This document shows positions 25,335-33,517 of a stretch of DNA of 64,000 nt, piece after piece. A program made the translations under genes and the position numbers. The stretch lies in assembly GCA_036563805.1 (NCBI GenBank), contig DATCLS010000004.1:1-64000 (forward strand). The letters are read 5' to 3'. The stretch's first letter is position 1. Each line of letters opens with the position of its first letter. The stretch comes from DATCLS01 sp036563805. GTDB taxonomy: Bacteria; Actinomycetota; Acidimicrobiia; Acidimicrobiales; VFJN01. Below the pieces are notes generated by a model. That model worked only from the letters and a program-made list of their open reading frames with translations, had not been told where the DNA came from and did no database searches.

Positions 25335-26402
25335 TCAGCCGATCACCTTCACCGTCTTGTGGGGGAAGCGCTTGGCGACGTGCTCGGCGGCCGGGGTGCC
25401 GGCGCGGACGTAGACGGTCTCCTCCCGGCGCTGGAGCGGCCGGACGATCTCCGCCAGGAACGTGCGCCGGTCGTCGAGCCACGGGCTGATGACCTCCTCG
25501 CCGGCCGGGCACACCGCCATGCAGTAGGCGGCCTTGTAGTCGGCCTTGAACGACAGGCTCTGCCACATCGACACGGTCTCGGTGTCGCTGACCCGGCTGC
25601 GGTAGTCCTCGGCGTCGCGGCTGTCGGCCAGGGCGTGCACCCAGTCGGTGAACCCGCTCATGAACTCGCGGTAGTTGTGCGTGTAGCAGGCGAGGAAGTC
25701 GAACTCGCCGTCGTCGTGGATGGCGCCGACCGGGCACACGGCCACGCACAGCTTGCACTCGAGGCAGGGGTTGTAGTCGATGGGCGAGCCGTAGGCGCTG
25801 ACCGTGGCCTGGGTGACGACGGTGCCGAGCACGACGAAGTTCCCGAACCGGGGGTGGATGACGTTGCGGTGGATGCCCATCTGCCCCAGCCCGGCCGCCA
25901 CCGCCACCCGCTTGTGCGGGACGGAGTGGGCGTGGTCGGGGAACCGCTCCATCTCCTGGGGGAAGCCGGCGGCCGGGTTGGCGGCCCGCACGCCGTGGTC
26001 CTGGAGCGCCCGGGCGATGCGCCGCCCGACCTCGTCGGCCATGTCGTAGGCGGTGTGGAACTCGAGGTTGGCCGTGGCCCGGGCCGGGCTGCGGAGGTTG
26101 TCGCGGTTGGTCCGCACCACGAAGCCGATCAGCGTGGCGATGCCGGGCAAGACCTCGTCGATGTAGCGGCGGTCGCCGGCCAGGTCGGGGTGGTCGATCG
26201 GCACGAACCCGACGTCGTCGGCCCCGGCGTCGAGGCACAGCTGGCGGAGCCAGTTGGCGTCGAGCGGCCGGTCGGTCGACCCGATGGCCGCCGACGCGCC
26301 CCCCTCCCCGGGCGTGGCCCCGTTGCCCCCCGCACGGTTCTCCTCCACGCGGCGGGCCCGCACCCGCCGGACGGTCGGATGGTCCTCGTAGCGTTCTTTC
26401 AT
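25335..26402 (-). CDS. QueG/RdhA-related 4Fe-4S reductase of unknown substrate
   Basis: The 355-aa protein carries a ferredoxin cluster motif C213-x2-C216-x2-C219-x3-C223-P (PCLECKLCVAVCPVGA). A second, incomplete set follows: C239 and C294-x3-C298-P (YCMAVCPAGEE). The N-terminal half resembles the cobalamin-binding region of epoxyqueuosine reductase and reductive dehalogenases (GADDVGFVPIDHPDL), but the standard QueG layout is not matched, so I do not assign queG. ATG 26402 is used; a TTG at 26429 is the only longer start. It diverges from an HxlR regulator with a shared operator region that covers this start codon, so it is probably repressed until a redox or chemical signal appears. Confidence 0.8.
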   Translation of the reverse strand: MKERYEDHPTVRRVRARRVEENRAGGNGATPGEGGASAAIGSTDRPLDANWLRQLCLDAGADDVGFVPIDHPDLAGDRRYIDEVLPGIATLIGFVVRTNRDNLRSPARATANLEFHTAYDMADEVGRRIARALQDHGVRAANPAAGFPQEMERFPDHAHSVPHKRVAVAAGLGQMGIHRNVIHPRFGNFVVLGTVVTQATVSAYGSPIDYNPCLECKLCVAVCPVGAIHDDGEFDFLACYTHNYREFMSGFTDWVHALADSRDAEDYRSRVSDTETVSMWQSLSFKADYKAAYCMAVCPAGEEVISPWLDDRRTFLAEIVRPLQRREETVYVRAGTPAAEHVAKRFPHKTVKVIG

Positions 26403-26434
26403 AGAACTCACACTAGTGCGTTCTATCAAAGAAC
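26393..26434. promoter_or_regulatory. Paired HxlR-type operators in a divergent promoter
   Basis: GTTCTTTCATAGAAC (26393-26407) and GTTCTATCAAAGAAC (26420-26434) are each GTTCT-n5-AGAAC-type dyads. They are also near-exact reverse complements of each other, and the 12 bp between them contain the palindrome CACTAGTG. The left box covers the reductase start codon and the right box lies 12 bp before the hxlR start. Local base composition is AT-rich. Confidence 0.8.
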
Positions 26435-26446
26435 TAAAATGCGAGC

Positions 26447-26965
26447 GTGCAGAGGACCAGCTTCCGGGACGTGAACTGCTCGATCGCCCAGTGCCTCGAG
26501 GTGGTGGGCGACTGGTGGACGATGCTGATCGTCCGCGACGCGCTGTTCGGCGTGTCGCGGTTCGACGAGTTCCAGGCCCGCCTCGGCATCTCCCGGAACG
26601 TCCTCAACCAGCGGCTGAACCACCTGATCGAGCACGGCGTGATGGAGCGGGTCCCGTACCAGGAGCGGCCGCCCCGCTACGACTATCGCCTCACCGCCAA
26701 GGGGCGCGACCTGTGGACCGTGGCCACCGCCATGCGGCAGTGGGGCGACCGCTGGGCGGCGCCGGGCGGCCCGCCGGTCGAGGCGGTCCACCGGCCCTGC
26801 GGGCACCGGGCCGAGATCGTCCCCACGTGCTCAGCCTGCGGCGAGCCGGTGGCGCCGCAGGACGTCGAGCCGGTGCTCGGGCCGGGGGCCACCGACCCCG
26901 GGCTGGTGCCCCCGCGGGTCAGTGGGGATGCATCCCGCCGTCGACCAGCAGCACCTGACCGGTGA
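26447..26965 (+). CDS. HxlR-family transcriptional regulator
   Basis: This 172-aa winged-helix protein has the HxlR signature near the N-terminus (NCSIAQCLEVVGDWWTMLIV) and wing YRLTAKGRDLW. A C-terminal segment bears CGH and a CSAC motif (IVPTCSACGEPVAPQD), a possible zinc or redox site. It starts at GTG 26447 without a Shine-Dalgarno, consistent with a leaderless message. It probably controls the divergent Fe-S reductase and itself through the twin dyads. Its last 47 bp overlap the convergent SDR gene. Confidence 0.92.
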   Translation: MQRTSFRDVNCSIAQCLEVVGDWWTMLIVRDALFGVSRFDEFQARLGISRNVLNQRLNHLIEHGVMERVPYQERPPRYDYRLTAKGRDLWTVATAMRQWGDRWAAPGGPPVEAVHRPCGHRAEIVPTCSACGEPVAPQDVEPVLGPGATDPGLVPPRVSGDASRRRPAAPDR

Positions 26966-27689
26966 TGAAGCTGCCGGCGTCCGAGGTGAGCAGCAGCGCC
27001 GGCCCGACCAGCTCGTCGGGGTCCGCGATGCGCTTCATCAGCGACGCCTGCTCCATCCGCTTCCAGCCCTCCGGGCCGGTGGCCCGCACCATGTCGGTGT
27101 CGACGCTGCCCGGCGCCAGGGCGTTGATGCGGATGTTCCGGGGCGCGAAGTCGGCCGCCATGGCCCGGGTCGCCTCCAGCAGGCCGGCCTTGGCCACGGA
27201 GTACATCGAGGTCGTCGCGGCGAACAGGAAGGCGCCGACGGAGATGACGTTCAGCACCGCGGCGTGGGGGCTGCGCTCGAGGTGGGGGAGCGCCTCCTGG
27301 ATCAGGAAGACCGGGCCCCGCAGGTTGACGTCCATCGTCTTGGCCCAGGCCTCCGGCGTGTAGTGGCCGATGGGTTGGGCCAGGCCCGTGGCCGCGTTGT
27401 TCACGACCACGTCGATCCCGCCGAAGGCGTCGACCGTGCGCTCGACCAGGGCGGCGAGCGCGTCGAGCTCGCCCATGTGGGTGGGGACGCCGAGCGCCTC
27501 GCCGCCCATCGCCCGGAGGTGCTCCTCGGTCTCACGGCAGGCATCGGCCTTGCGGCTGGCCACCACCACCTTGGCGCCGGCCGCCACGTAGCCCTCGGCC
27601 ATGGCCCGGCCGATCCCGCGGGTGCCGCCGGTCACGATGACGACCCGGCCGGTCATGTCGAACAGCTGGCGGAGCTTCTCGGCGTCCAC
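26919..27689 (-). CDS. Short-chain dehydrogenase/reductase
   Basis: The 256-aa classical SDR has the cofactor motif TGGTRGIG (20-27), NNAA (97-100) and the catalytic S150, Y163 and K167 (SMYSVAKAG). The residues after beta-2 (VVVASRKAD) suggest NADP(H). Substrate is unknown; FabG-like and Gno-like enzymes both fit. GTG 27689 has GAGGAGGG upstream. The 254-bp region upstream (27690-27943) has a modestly AT-richer patch with CTGAAATCAG, possibly the promoter, and GGGGCCGACC repeats near its far end. Confidence 0.9.
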   Translation of the reverse strand: MDAEKLRQLFDMTGRVVIVTGGTRGIGRAMAEGYVAAGAKVVVASRKADACRETEEHLRAMGGEALGVPTHMGELDALAALVERTVDAFGGIDVVVNNAATGLAQPIGHYTPEAWAKTMDVNLRGPVFLIQEALPHLERSPHAAVLNVISVGAFLFAATTSMYSVAKAGLLEATRAMAADFAPRNIRINALAPGSVDTDMVRATGPEGWKRMEQASLMKRIADPDELVGPALLLTSDAGSFITGQVLLVDGGMHPH

Positions 27690-27943
27690 GGGTCCCTCCT
27701 CGCGCGCCCGCGCCCGTGGCGAAGCGGGAGCGGCACGCGCTCCTTCCGGACTGAAATCAGGTTGCAGTTGTACCCGGGGCCCGCGGGCCACGGGAAATCC
27801 CTGCCCGGCGTGACCGGCGCCCCCTGGGGTCCCAGGTATGCGCCCATGTGGGGCCGACCCGCCATATGGGGCCGACCGCCACCGGGCCGACCGCCCACCG
27901 GCCGGGCGCGTTTCGGCGGCGGGGCGGCGGGAAGGCACCCGGC

Positions 27944-28717
27944 GTGGTCCTGCGCTTCCACGACCGGGCCGACGCCGGCCGGCGGCTCGCCGCCGCGCTG
28001 GCCGACCGCGACCTGCGGCGACCGATCGTGCTGGCCCTGCCGCGGGGCGGTGTGCCGGTCGGGGCCGAGATCGCGGCCGCCCTGCGTGCGCCGCTCGACG
28101 TCTTCGTGGCTCGCAAGATCGGGGCACCCGGCCGGCCCGAGTACGGCATCGGCGCCATCGCCGAGGGCGGCGAGCCGCTGTTCGACCGGTGGGCGGTCCG
28201 GGCCCTCGGCCTGTCCGACGCCGACCTGGCCCGCCTGGCCGAGGCCGAGCAGCGCGAGCTCGGCCGCCGGGTCCGCCGCTACCGGGCCGGGCGCCCGTTG
28301 CCGCCGCTCAGCGGCCGGTCGGTCATCCTCGTCGACGACGGCCTGGCCACGGGCGTGACCGCCGAGGCCGCGCTGCTGGCGCTGCGCGCCCGCACCGGCC
28401 CCGGCGCCGCGGTGGGCATCCCGGCAGGGCCCGGGCACGGGCCGGAGGCGGGGCCCGAGCCGGGGTCCGGGCCCGAGCCGGGGTCCGGGCCCGGGACCGA
28501 GCCGGGGCCCGAGGGGGCCGGGCCGCCGCAGCCGATCCTGGCCGTGCCCGTGTGCGCCCGCGACAGCGCCGCCCGGCTCCGGTCGCTGGCCGACCTCGTG
28601 TGTCTGTCGCGGCCCGACGACTTCCGGGCCGTCGGGCTCTGGTACGACGAGTTCGGCCAGACCACCGACGACCAGGTGCTCGCCGTCCTGGCCCGCTTCG
28701 CCCCGACCACCGCCTGA
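27944..28717 (+). CDS. Phosphoribosyltransferase-domain protein
   Basis: The 257-aa protein has the PRTase type I fold with PRPP loop VILVDDGLATGVTAEAAL. It belongs to the group of stand-alone PRTase-like proteins (FHDRADAGRRLAAAL at the N-terminus, LALPRGGVPVGAEIAAAL) whose substrates are mostly unknown. An insert of Gly/Pro/Glu repeats (GPEPGSGPEPGSGP) just after the PRPP loop comes from an 18-bp DNA repeat. I chose GTG 27944; the frame is open back to 27848 but that part is repeat-derived. Confidence 0.8.
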   Translation: MVLRFHDRADAGRRLAAALADRDLRRPIVLALPRGGVPVGAEIAAALRAPLDVFVARKIGAPGRPEYGIGAIAEGGEPLFDRWAVRALGLSDADLARLAEAEQRELGRRVRRYRAGRPLPPLSGRSVILVDDGLATGVTAEAALLALRARTGPGAAVGIPAGPGHGPEAGPEPGSGPEPGSGPGTEPGPEGAGPPQPILAVPVCARDSAARLRSLADLVCLSRPDDFRAVGLWYDEFGQTTDDQVLAVLARFAPTTA

Positions 28718-28858
28718 CGGGTCGGCCCGGCCGCCACCGACCTCCGCCCGACCCCGACCGGGCCGTCGCCCGACCGCGCCGACCGCCGGCGCCGGGCCCT
28801 CCGGGCCGTCCCTACGGGGCTGTCACGGTCTGCGCTCCCGGGGCGCTACAACGGGACC

Positions 28859-29953
28859 ATGAGCGAACGGAGGCTGTCCGCCATCGTCCTCGCCGCGGGC
28901 CAAGGCACACGCATGCGCTCCGAGCGACCGAAGCCCCTGCACATGCTGTGTGGGCGACCCCTCGTCCGGTACGTGCTCGACGCCCTCGAGGATTGCCACC
29001 CGGACCGGGCGGTGGTGGTCGTGGGGTTCGGTGCGGACACCGTCATCAAGAAGTTGCAGGACGACCCGGGGCCGATCCCCCTCGAGTTCGTCGAGCAGCG
29101 GGTCCAGCGGGGCACGGGCGACGCCGTGGCCGTCGGCCTCACCGGCCTGCCCGAGGACCTCGACGTCGACGACGGCGACGTGCTGGTCCTGCCGGGCGAC
29201 ACGCCCCTGCTCCGCCCCGAGACGCTGGCCTCGCTCGTGCTCGAGCACCGCCTCTCGGGCGCGGCCTGCACCGTGCTCACCGCCAGGCCGGACGACCCGA
29301 CCGGCTACGGCCGCGTCGTGCGCGACAAGGAGGGCCGGGTCCGACGCATCGTCGAGCACCGCGACGCCAACGAGGCCGAGCGGGCCATCGACGAGGTCAA
29401 CACCGGCATCTACGTGTTCCGCCGGGGCCTGCTCCCGCCGGCGCTGCGCCGCCTGACGCCCGAGAACGCCCAGTCCGAGCTGTACCTGACCGACGTGGTC
29501 GAGGTGCTGGCCGACGCCGGGCACCCGGTGGTGTCGGTGGTGGCCGGCGACGCCGGCGAGACCCAGGGCGTGAACGACCGGCAGCAGCTGGCCGCGGCCG
29601 AGGCCGAGCTGCGTCGCCGCACCAACGAGCGCTGGCTGCACGAGGGCGTCACGATCGTCGACCCCGCCGCCACCTACCTCGACGCCACCGTCGTGCTGGC
29701 GCCCGACGTCACGCTGTTCCCCGGCGTGCTGCTCCAGGGCGCCACGGTCGTCGGGCCGGGCAGCGAGATCGGCCCCCGCACCCGGCTGGTCGACACCCGG
29801 GTGGGGGCGCGGTCGGTGGTGGCCGAGACGGTCGCCCGGCGGGCCGAGATCGGCGACGACGCCGAGGTGGGCCCGTTCGCCGTGCTCGATCCCGGGACGA
29901 AGGTCCCGTCCGGCACCCGGACCGGACCGTTCTACACTGCGAGTACCGGCTGA
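28859..29953 (+). CDS. GlmU-like uridylyltransferase lacking the acetyltransferase half
   Basis: The 364-aa protein has a complete nucleotidyltransferase domain: LAAGQGTRMRSERPKPLHML at 11-30, GTGDAV, LPGDTPLL near 110 and EVNTGIYVF. It would make UDP-GlcNAc from GlcNAc-1-P and UTP. Normal GlmU is about 450-490 residues with a long left-handed beta-helix acetyltransferase. Here only a short beta-helix (VTLFPGVLLQGATVVGPGSE) remains and the protein ends in GPFYTASTG, where GlmU would read on into its acetyl-CoA and active-site coils. The acetylation step must come from elsewhere if this is the cell's GlmU. It precedes prs by 29 bp, as glmU does in many Gram-positive bacteria. Confidence 0.85.
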   Translation: MSERRLSAIVLAAGQGTRMRSERPKPLHMLCGRPLVRYVLDALEDCHPDRAVVVVGFGADTVIKKLQDDPGPIPLEFVEQRVQRGTGDAVAVGLTGLPEDLDVDDGDVLVLPGDTPLLRPETLASLVLEHRLSGAACTVLTARPDDPTGYGRVVRDKEGRVRRIVEHRDANEAERAIDEVNTGIYVFRRGLLPPALRRLTPENAQSELYLTDVVEVLADAGHPVVSVVAGDAGETQGVNDRQQLAAAEAELRRRTNERWLHEGVTIVDPAATYLDATVVLAPDVTLFPGVLLQGATVVGPGSEIGPRTRLVDTRVGARSVVAETVARRAEIGDDAEVGPFAVLDPGTKVPSGTRTGPFYTASTG

Positions 29954-29982
29954 ACCAGGTCTGATCCAGGCACGGGGGAACC

Positions 29983-30966
29983 ATGGAGCTCGTCACCAAG
30001 AAGAAGCTGCACCTCGTGTCGGGGCGGGCCAACCTGCCGCTGGCCGAGTCCATCGCCGAGTGCCTGGGCGTCAGGCTCGGCGAGGCCAACCTCGACAGCT
30101 TCGCCAACGGCGAGCTGCACTGCCGCTTCGGCGAGTCGGTCCGGGGCATGGACGTGTTCGTCATCCAGAGCCACGGCGCCGCCGAGGGCATGTCGGTCAA
30201 CGACGCCATCCTCGAGCACCTGATCATGGTCGACGCCGCCCGCCGGGCCTCGGCCAAGCGCATCACCGCGGTGATGCCGTTCTACGGCTACGCCCGGCAG
30301 GACCGGAAGTCCGAGGGCCGCGAGCCGATCACCGCCAAGCTGGTGGCTAACATGTTCGCGGCGGCCGGGGCCACCCGCCTCGTGTCGGTCGACCTGCACT
30401 CGGGTCAGATCCAGGGCTTCATCGACCAGCCGTTCGACCACCTGACCGCCATGCCGGTGCTGGTCGACTACATCGGCAAGACCATGGGCGACGACATCGT
30501 CGTCGTCTCGCCCGACGCCGGCCGCGTGAAGGTGGCCGAGCGCTACGCCAACGTCCTCCACGCCGACCTGGCCATCGTGCACAAGCGGCGGACGCGGGGC
30601 GAGAAGAACATGGTCGAGGCCAAGGAGGTGGTCGGCAACGTCGCCGGGCGCACCTGCGTGCTCATCGACGACATGATCGACACCGGCGGCACGCTGGTGG
30701 CCGCGGCCGACGTGCTGGTCGAGCAGGGCGCCCGCCGGGTGTGCGCGGCCGCCACCCACGGCGTGCTGTCGGGGCCGGCCATCGACCGGCTCAAGAACTC
30801 CACCATCGACAAGGTGGTGGTGACCGACACGCTGCCGCTGCCGCCCGAGAAGCAGATCGACAAGCTCGAGGTCCTGTCGGTGGCGTCGATCATCGCCGAC
30901 GCGATCGACGCCGTCTTCGAGGACACCTCGGTGTCCGAGATCTTCGGCGGCGCCAACCAGACCTGA
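29983..30966 (+). CDS. prs: Ribose-phosphate pyrophosphokinase
   Basis: The 327-aa enzyme makes PRPP from ribose-5-phosphate and ATP. It carries GYARQDRKSEGREPITAKLV (ATP and flexible loop), SVDLHSGQIQGFID, and the PRPP site CVLIDDMIDTGGTLVAAADV. Length and motifs are standard for class I Prs. GGGG lies about 9 nt before ATG 29983. It lies 29 bp after the glmU-like gene and is probably cotranscribed with it. Confidence 0.97.
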   Translation: MELVTKKKLHLVSGRANLPLAESIAECLGVRLGEANLDSFANGELHCRFGESVRGMDVFVIQSHGAAEGMSVNDAILEHLIMVDAARRASAKRITAVMPFYGYARQDRKSEGREPITAKLVANMFAAAGATRLVSVDLHSGQIQGFIDQPFDHLTAMPVLVDYIGKTMGDDIVVVSPDAGRVKVAERYANVLHADLAIVHKRRTRGEKNMVEAKEVVGNVAGRTCVLIDDMIDTGGTLVAAADVLVEQGARRVCAAATHGVLSGPAIDRLKNSTIDKVVVTDTLPLPPEKQIDKLEVLSVASIIADAIDAVFEDTSVSEIFGGANQT

Positions 30967-31073
30967 CGGTCCGGTCCCGGCCCGGCCCGGCGCCCGGCGT
31001 CATCTCGAGGACGGGAGGCGTTCGGATGTCAGGCCGCGTCGGCGCAGGCTGTAGGCTTTCCCGGTCCCACAAG

Positions 31074-31109
31074 CAGCCCCGACGGGGGCTGAACAGCCCG
31101 ACGGGCTGT
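31074..31109 (+). promoter_or_regulatory. Two tandem hairpins in the rplY leader
   Basis: CAGCCCC-GACG-GGGGCTG (31074-31091) is followed by ACAGCCC-GAC-GGGCTGT (31093-31109). Both stems are perfect 7-bp helices with similar GAC loops and lie 40 bp before the L25 start, in the 183-bp prs/rplY gap. They could be a prs terminator, an attenuator, or an autoregulatory site for L25, which normally binds 5S rRNA. Confidence 0.6.
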
Positions 31110-31149
31110 CAGAGCGCTCCGGCGCGATCGTCAGAAGTAGGAGCTTCCG

Positions 31150-31818
31150 ATGGCTGACATCGTCCTGGCGGCCGAGATCGGCCGCCCCACTGGTTCGTCC
31201 GCATCCCGGCGCCTGCGCGCCCAGGGCAAGGTCCCGGCGATCGTCTACGGCCGCGGCACCGAGCCCCGGCCGCTGGCGGTCGACTGGCGCGAGCTGCGCA
31301 GCGCGCTGACGACCGAGCAGGGCGTCAACGCCCTGCTGACGCTCGACATCGGCGGCAAGCGCACGAAGGCCATCGTCAAGGAGCTCCAGCGCCACCCGGT
31401 GCGCCGCGACGTGCTCCACGTCGACTTTTTCGAGGTCGACCCCGACAAGCCGGTCGACGTCGAGGTCACGATCGTCCTCGAGGGCGAGGCCGAGAAGGTC
31501 AACCGCGAACAGGGCGTCGTCGAGCAGGCCCTCAACTCGATCGTCATCACGGGCAAGCCGGCCGACATCCCCGGCACCCTGGCCGTCGACGTGAGCGATC
31601 TCGAGATCGGCCAGACGATCACGGTCGCCGACCTCGACCTGCCGGCGGGGCTCACCACCCACGCCGACCCCGAGGAGACCGTCGTCACGGCCAAGGCCAC
31701 CAGCATGGCCCTCGCCGAGGAAGGTGCCGAGGGCGAGGAGGAAGAGGCCGAGGGCGCGGAGGGCGCCGAGGCCCAGGCCGAGGGTGGCGAGTCCTCGGGC
31801 GGCGAGGGCGGCGAGTAG
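31150..31818 (+). CDS. rplY: 50S ribosomal protein L25 (Ctc/TL5 form)
   Basis: The 222-aa protein has the 5S-rRNA-binding N-terminal domain (GSSASRRLRAQGKVPAIVYG) and the beta-rich Ctc/TL5 C-terminal domain (ELQRHPVRRDVLHVDFFEVD). About 35 acidic residues, mostly Glu/Gly/Ala, extend the C-terminus. ATG 31150 has GTAGGAG 7 nt upstream. It is followed 51 bp later by pth, the usual rplY-pth pairing. Confidence 0.95.
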   Translation: MADIVLAAEIGRPTGSSASRRLRAQGKVPAIVYGRGTEPRPLAVDWRELRSALTTEQGVNALLTLDIGGKRTKAIVKELQRHPVRRDVLHVDFFEVDPDKPVDVEVTIVLEGEAEKVNREQGVVEQALNSIVITGKPADIPGTLAVDVSDLEIGQTITVADLDLPAGLTTHADPEETVVTAKATSMALAEEGAEGEEEEAEGAEGAEAQAEGGESSGGEGGE

Positions 31819-31869
31819 GCCCCCGGCCGCTCCGGTCCCGCACCCCCCGCAGGCTCCTCGACTCTCCCG

Positions 31870-32505
31870 GTGCCGCCGGTGTCGCTGTTCGGCCGGCGGG
31901 GTGCCGCGGCCGAGCGCCGCGGCACCCCCGCCGACATGCTGGTCGTCGGGCTGGGCAACCCCGGCTCCGAGTTCGCCGGCACCCGCCACAACGTGGGCGC
32001 CGACGTGGTGGCGCGCCTGGCGGCCCGCCACGGCGGCTCGCTGCGCCGCAGCCGGGAGCGGGCGCTGGCCGACGAGGTCCGCATCGACGGCCAGCGGGTG
32101 GCGCTCGCCTTCCCTCAGACCTACATGAACCTCTCCGGCGAGTCGGTGGCGCTGCTGGTCCGACGCCACGGCATCACCGACCCCGAGCGGCTCGTCGTCG
32201 TCCACGACGAGCTCGACCTGCCGCTCGGCCGCATCAAGCTCAAGCGGGGCGGCGGCCTGGCCGGCCACAACGGGCTGCGCTCGATCAAGGCGCACCTGCA
32301 CACCGACGCGTTCCTCCGGGTCCGCATCGGCATCGGCAAGCCGCCCGGTGGAAAGGAGAAGGGCGCCGACCACGTGTTGCGGCGCCCGTCCAAAGCCGAG
32401 CGGACCGAGCTCGACATCGCCGTCGAGGAGGCCGCCGACGCCGTGGAGGCGATCCTGACCGACGGGATCGAGGCGGCCATGAACCGCTACAACGCGCGGG
32501 CCTGA
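31870..32505 (+). CDS. pth: Peptidyl-tRNA hydrolase
   Basis: Pth frees tRNA from prematurely released peptidyl-tRNA. The 211-aa protein has the active-site motifs LVVGLGNPG, GTRHNVGADV with the catalytic His, TYMNLSGESV, VHDELDLPLG and GGGLAGHNGLRSI. The N-terminus has about 20 extra residues (GRRGAAAERRGTPAD). GTG 31870 and GTG 31879 are possible starts, and ATG 36 bp or more further on would give the minimal domain; none has a clear ribosome site. Confidence 0.95.
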   Translation: MPPVSLFGRRGAAAERRGTPADMLVVGLGNPGSEFAGTRHNVGADVVARLAARHGGSLRRSRERALADEVRIDGQRVALAFPQTYMNLSGESVALLVRRHGITDPERLVVVHDELDLPLGRIKLKRGGGLAGHNGLRSIKAHLHTDAFLRVRIGIGKPPGGKEKGADHVLRRPSKAERTELDIAVEEAADAVEAILTDGIEAAMNRYNARA

Positions 32506-32582
32506 GCCCCGGCTCGTCGGCGCGGGGCTCAGGCTCTGGCGTTCACCGATCTCGGTGCGTGGCGTCGTCGCTGGCGCTCTGG

Positions 32583-33440
32583 TCAGGCTGTGCGCCGGTA
32601 GCGGGCGACCGCCAGCGGGGCGAACACGGCCACGATGACGGCGCACCACAGGAGCGACAGCCCGACCCAGTAGGTGATGCTGTGGCCCAGGCCGGCGAGG
32701 CCGGGGTCGCCCAGCGCCAGCGCCCGCACGGCGTTGATCATGGCCGTGACCGGCTGGTGCTCGGCCACCGGCTGCATCCAGCCCGGCATCGAGTCGACCG
32801 GCACGTACGCGCTCGACACGAACGTCAGCGGGAACACCAGCATCGACATGCCCTGGGCCGCCTGGGCGTTGCCGGCCGCCAGCCCGATGCAGACGAACAT
32901 CCAGATGAAGGCGAAGCCGAACGCCACGGTCAGGGCGAACGCCAGCAGGCCCTCGCCGATGCTGCCGTGCAGGCGGAAGCCGACCAGGAACCCGATGGCG
33001 GCCGTGACCGCCGCGCCGTGGGCGACCATGGCGGTGTCGCCCAGGGCCCGGCCGGCCAGCAGCGCCGTGCGGGGCACGGGCAGCGACCGCAGGCGGTCGA
33101 AGAAGCCCTGCTCGAGGTCCTCGGCCACGCCGGCGGCGGTGTTCATGCCCGAGAACAGGACGCCGGTCGCCACGAAGCCGGGGACCATGAAGTCGACGTA
33201 GGGGACGGGCCCGGTGTCGATGGCCCCGCCGAACACGTAGCGGAAGATCAGCAGGAACAGGGCGCCCTGGATCGTGCCCACCACGAACAGCTGCGGCGAG
33301 CGCACGAACTTGCGCATGGTCCGCAGCGCGGTGGCCCCGGCCGTGGCCTGGAAGCCGGCCGAGCGGGGGGCCGGCACGACGCCGGACGACCCGTTCAGGG
33401 CGGCGCCGTCCGGCGCCAGGGGGAGGGTGGCAGCGGTCAT
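32583..33440 (-). CDS. ABC-2 type transporter permease (DrrB-like)
   Basis: The 285-aa protein has six membrane segments and the ABC-2 motif in VAEDLEQGFFDRLRSLPVPR, typical of DrrB-type daunorubicin-resistance permeases. It pairs with the upstream ATPase to form an efflux system whose substrate is unknown. ATG 33440 is used. The 77-bp gap to the ATPase gene contains a run of CTCGTGCGC repeats. Third gene of the padR-ATPase-permease set. Confidence 0.9.
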   Translation of the reverse strand: MTAATLPLAPDGAALNGSSGVVPAPRSAGFQATAGATALRTMRKFVRSPQLFVVGTIQGALFLLIFRYVFGGAIDTGPVPYVDFMVPGFVATGVLFSGMNTAAGVAEDLEQGFFDRLRSLPVPRTALLAGRALGDTAMVAHGAAVTAAIGFLVGFRLHGSIGEGLLAFALTVAFGFAFIWMFVCIGLAAGNAQAAQGMSMLVFPLTFVSSAYVPVDSMPGWMQPVAEHQPVTAMINAVRALALGDPGLAGLGHSITYWVGLSLLWCAVIVAVFAPLAVARYRRTA

Positions 33441-33517
33441 CTCTGAGTCTCCTCGTGCTCTCTCGTGGTCCTCGTGCGCCTCGTGCGCCTCGTGCGCGTC
33501 GTGCTCGTCGCTGCGGC

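Noticed and set aside
30967..31149. The prs/rplY gap considered as a tRNA or small RNA gene
   Set aside because: No cloverleaf or T-loop consensus. The two hairpins alone do not form a tRNA.
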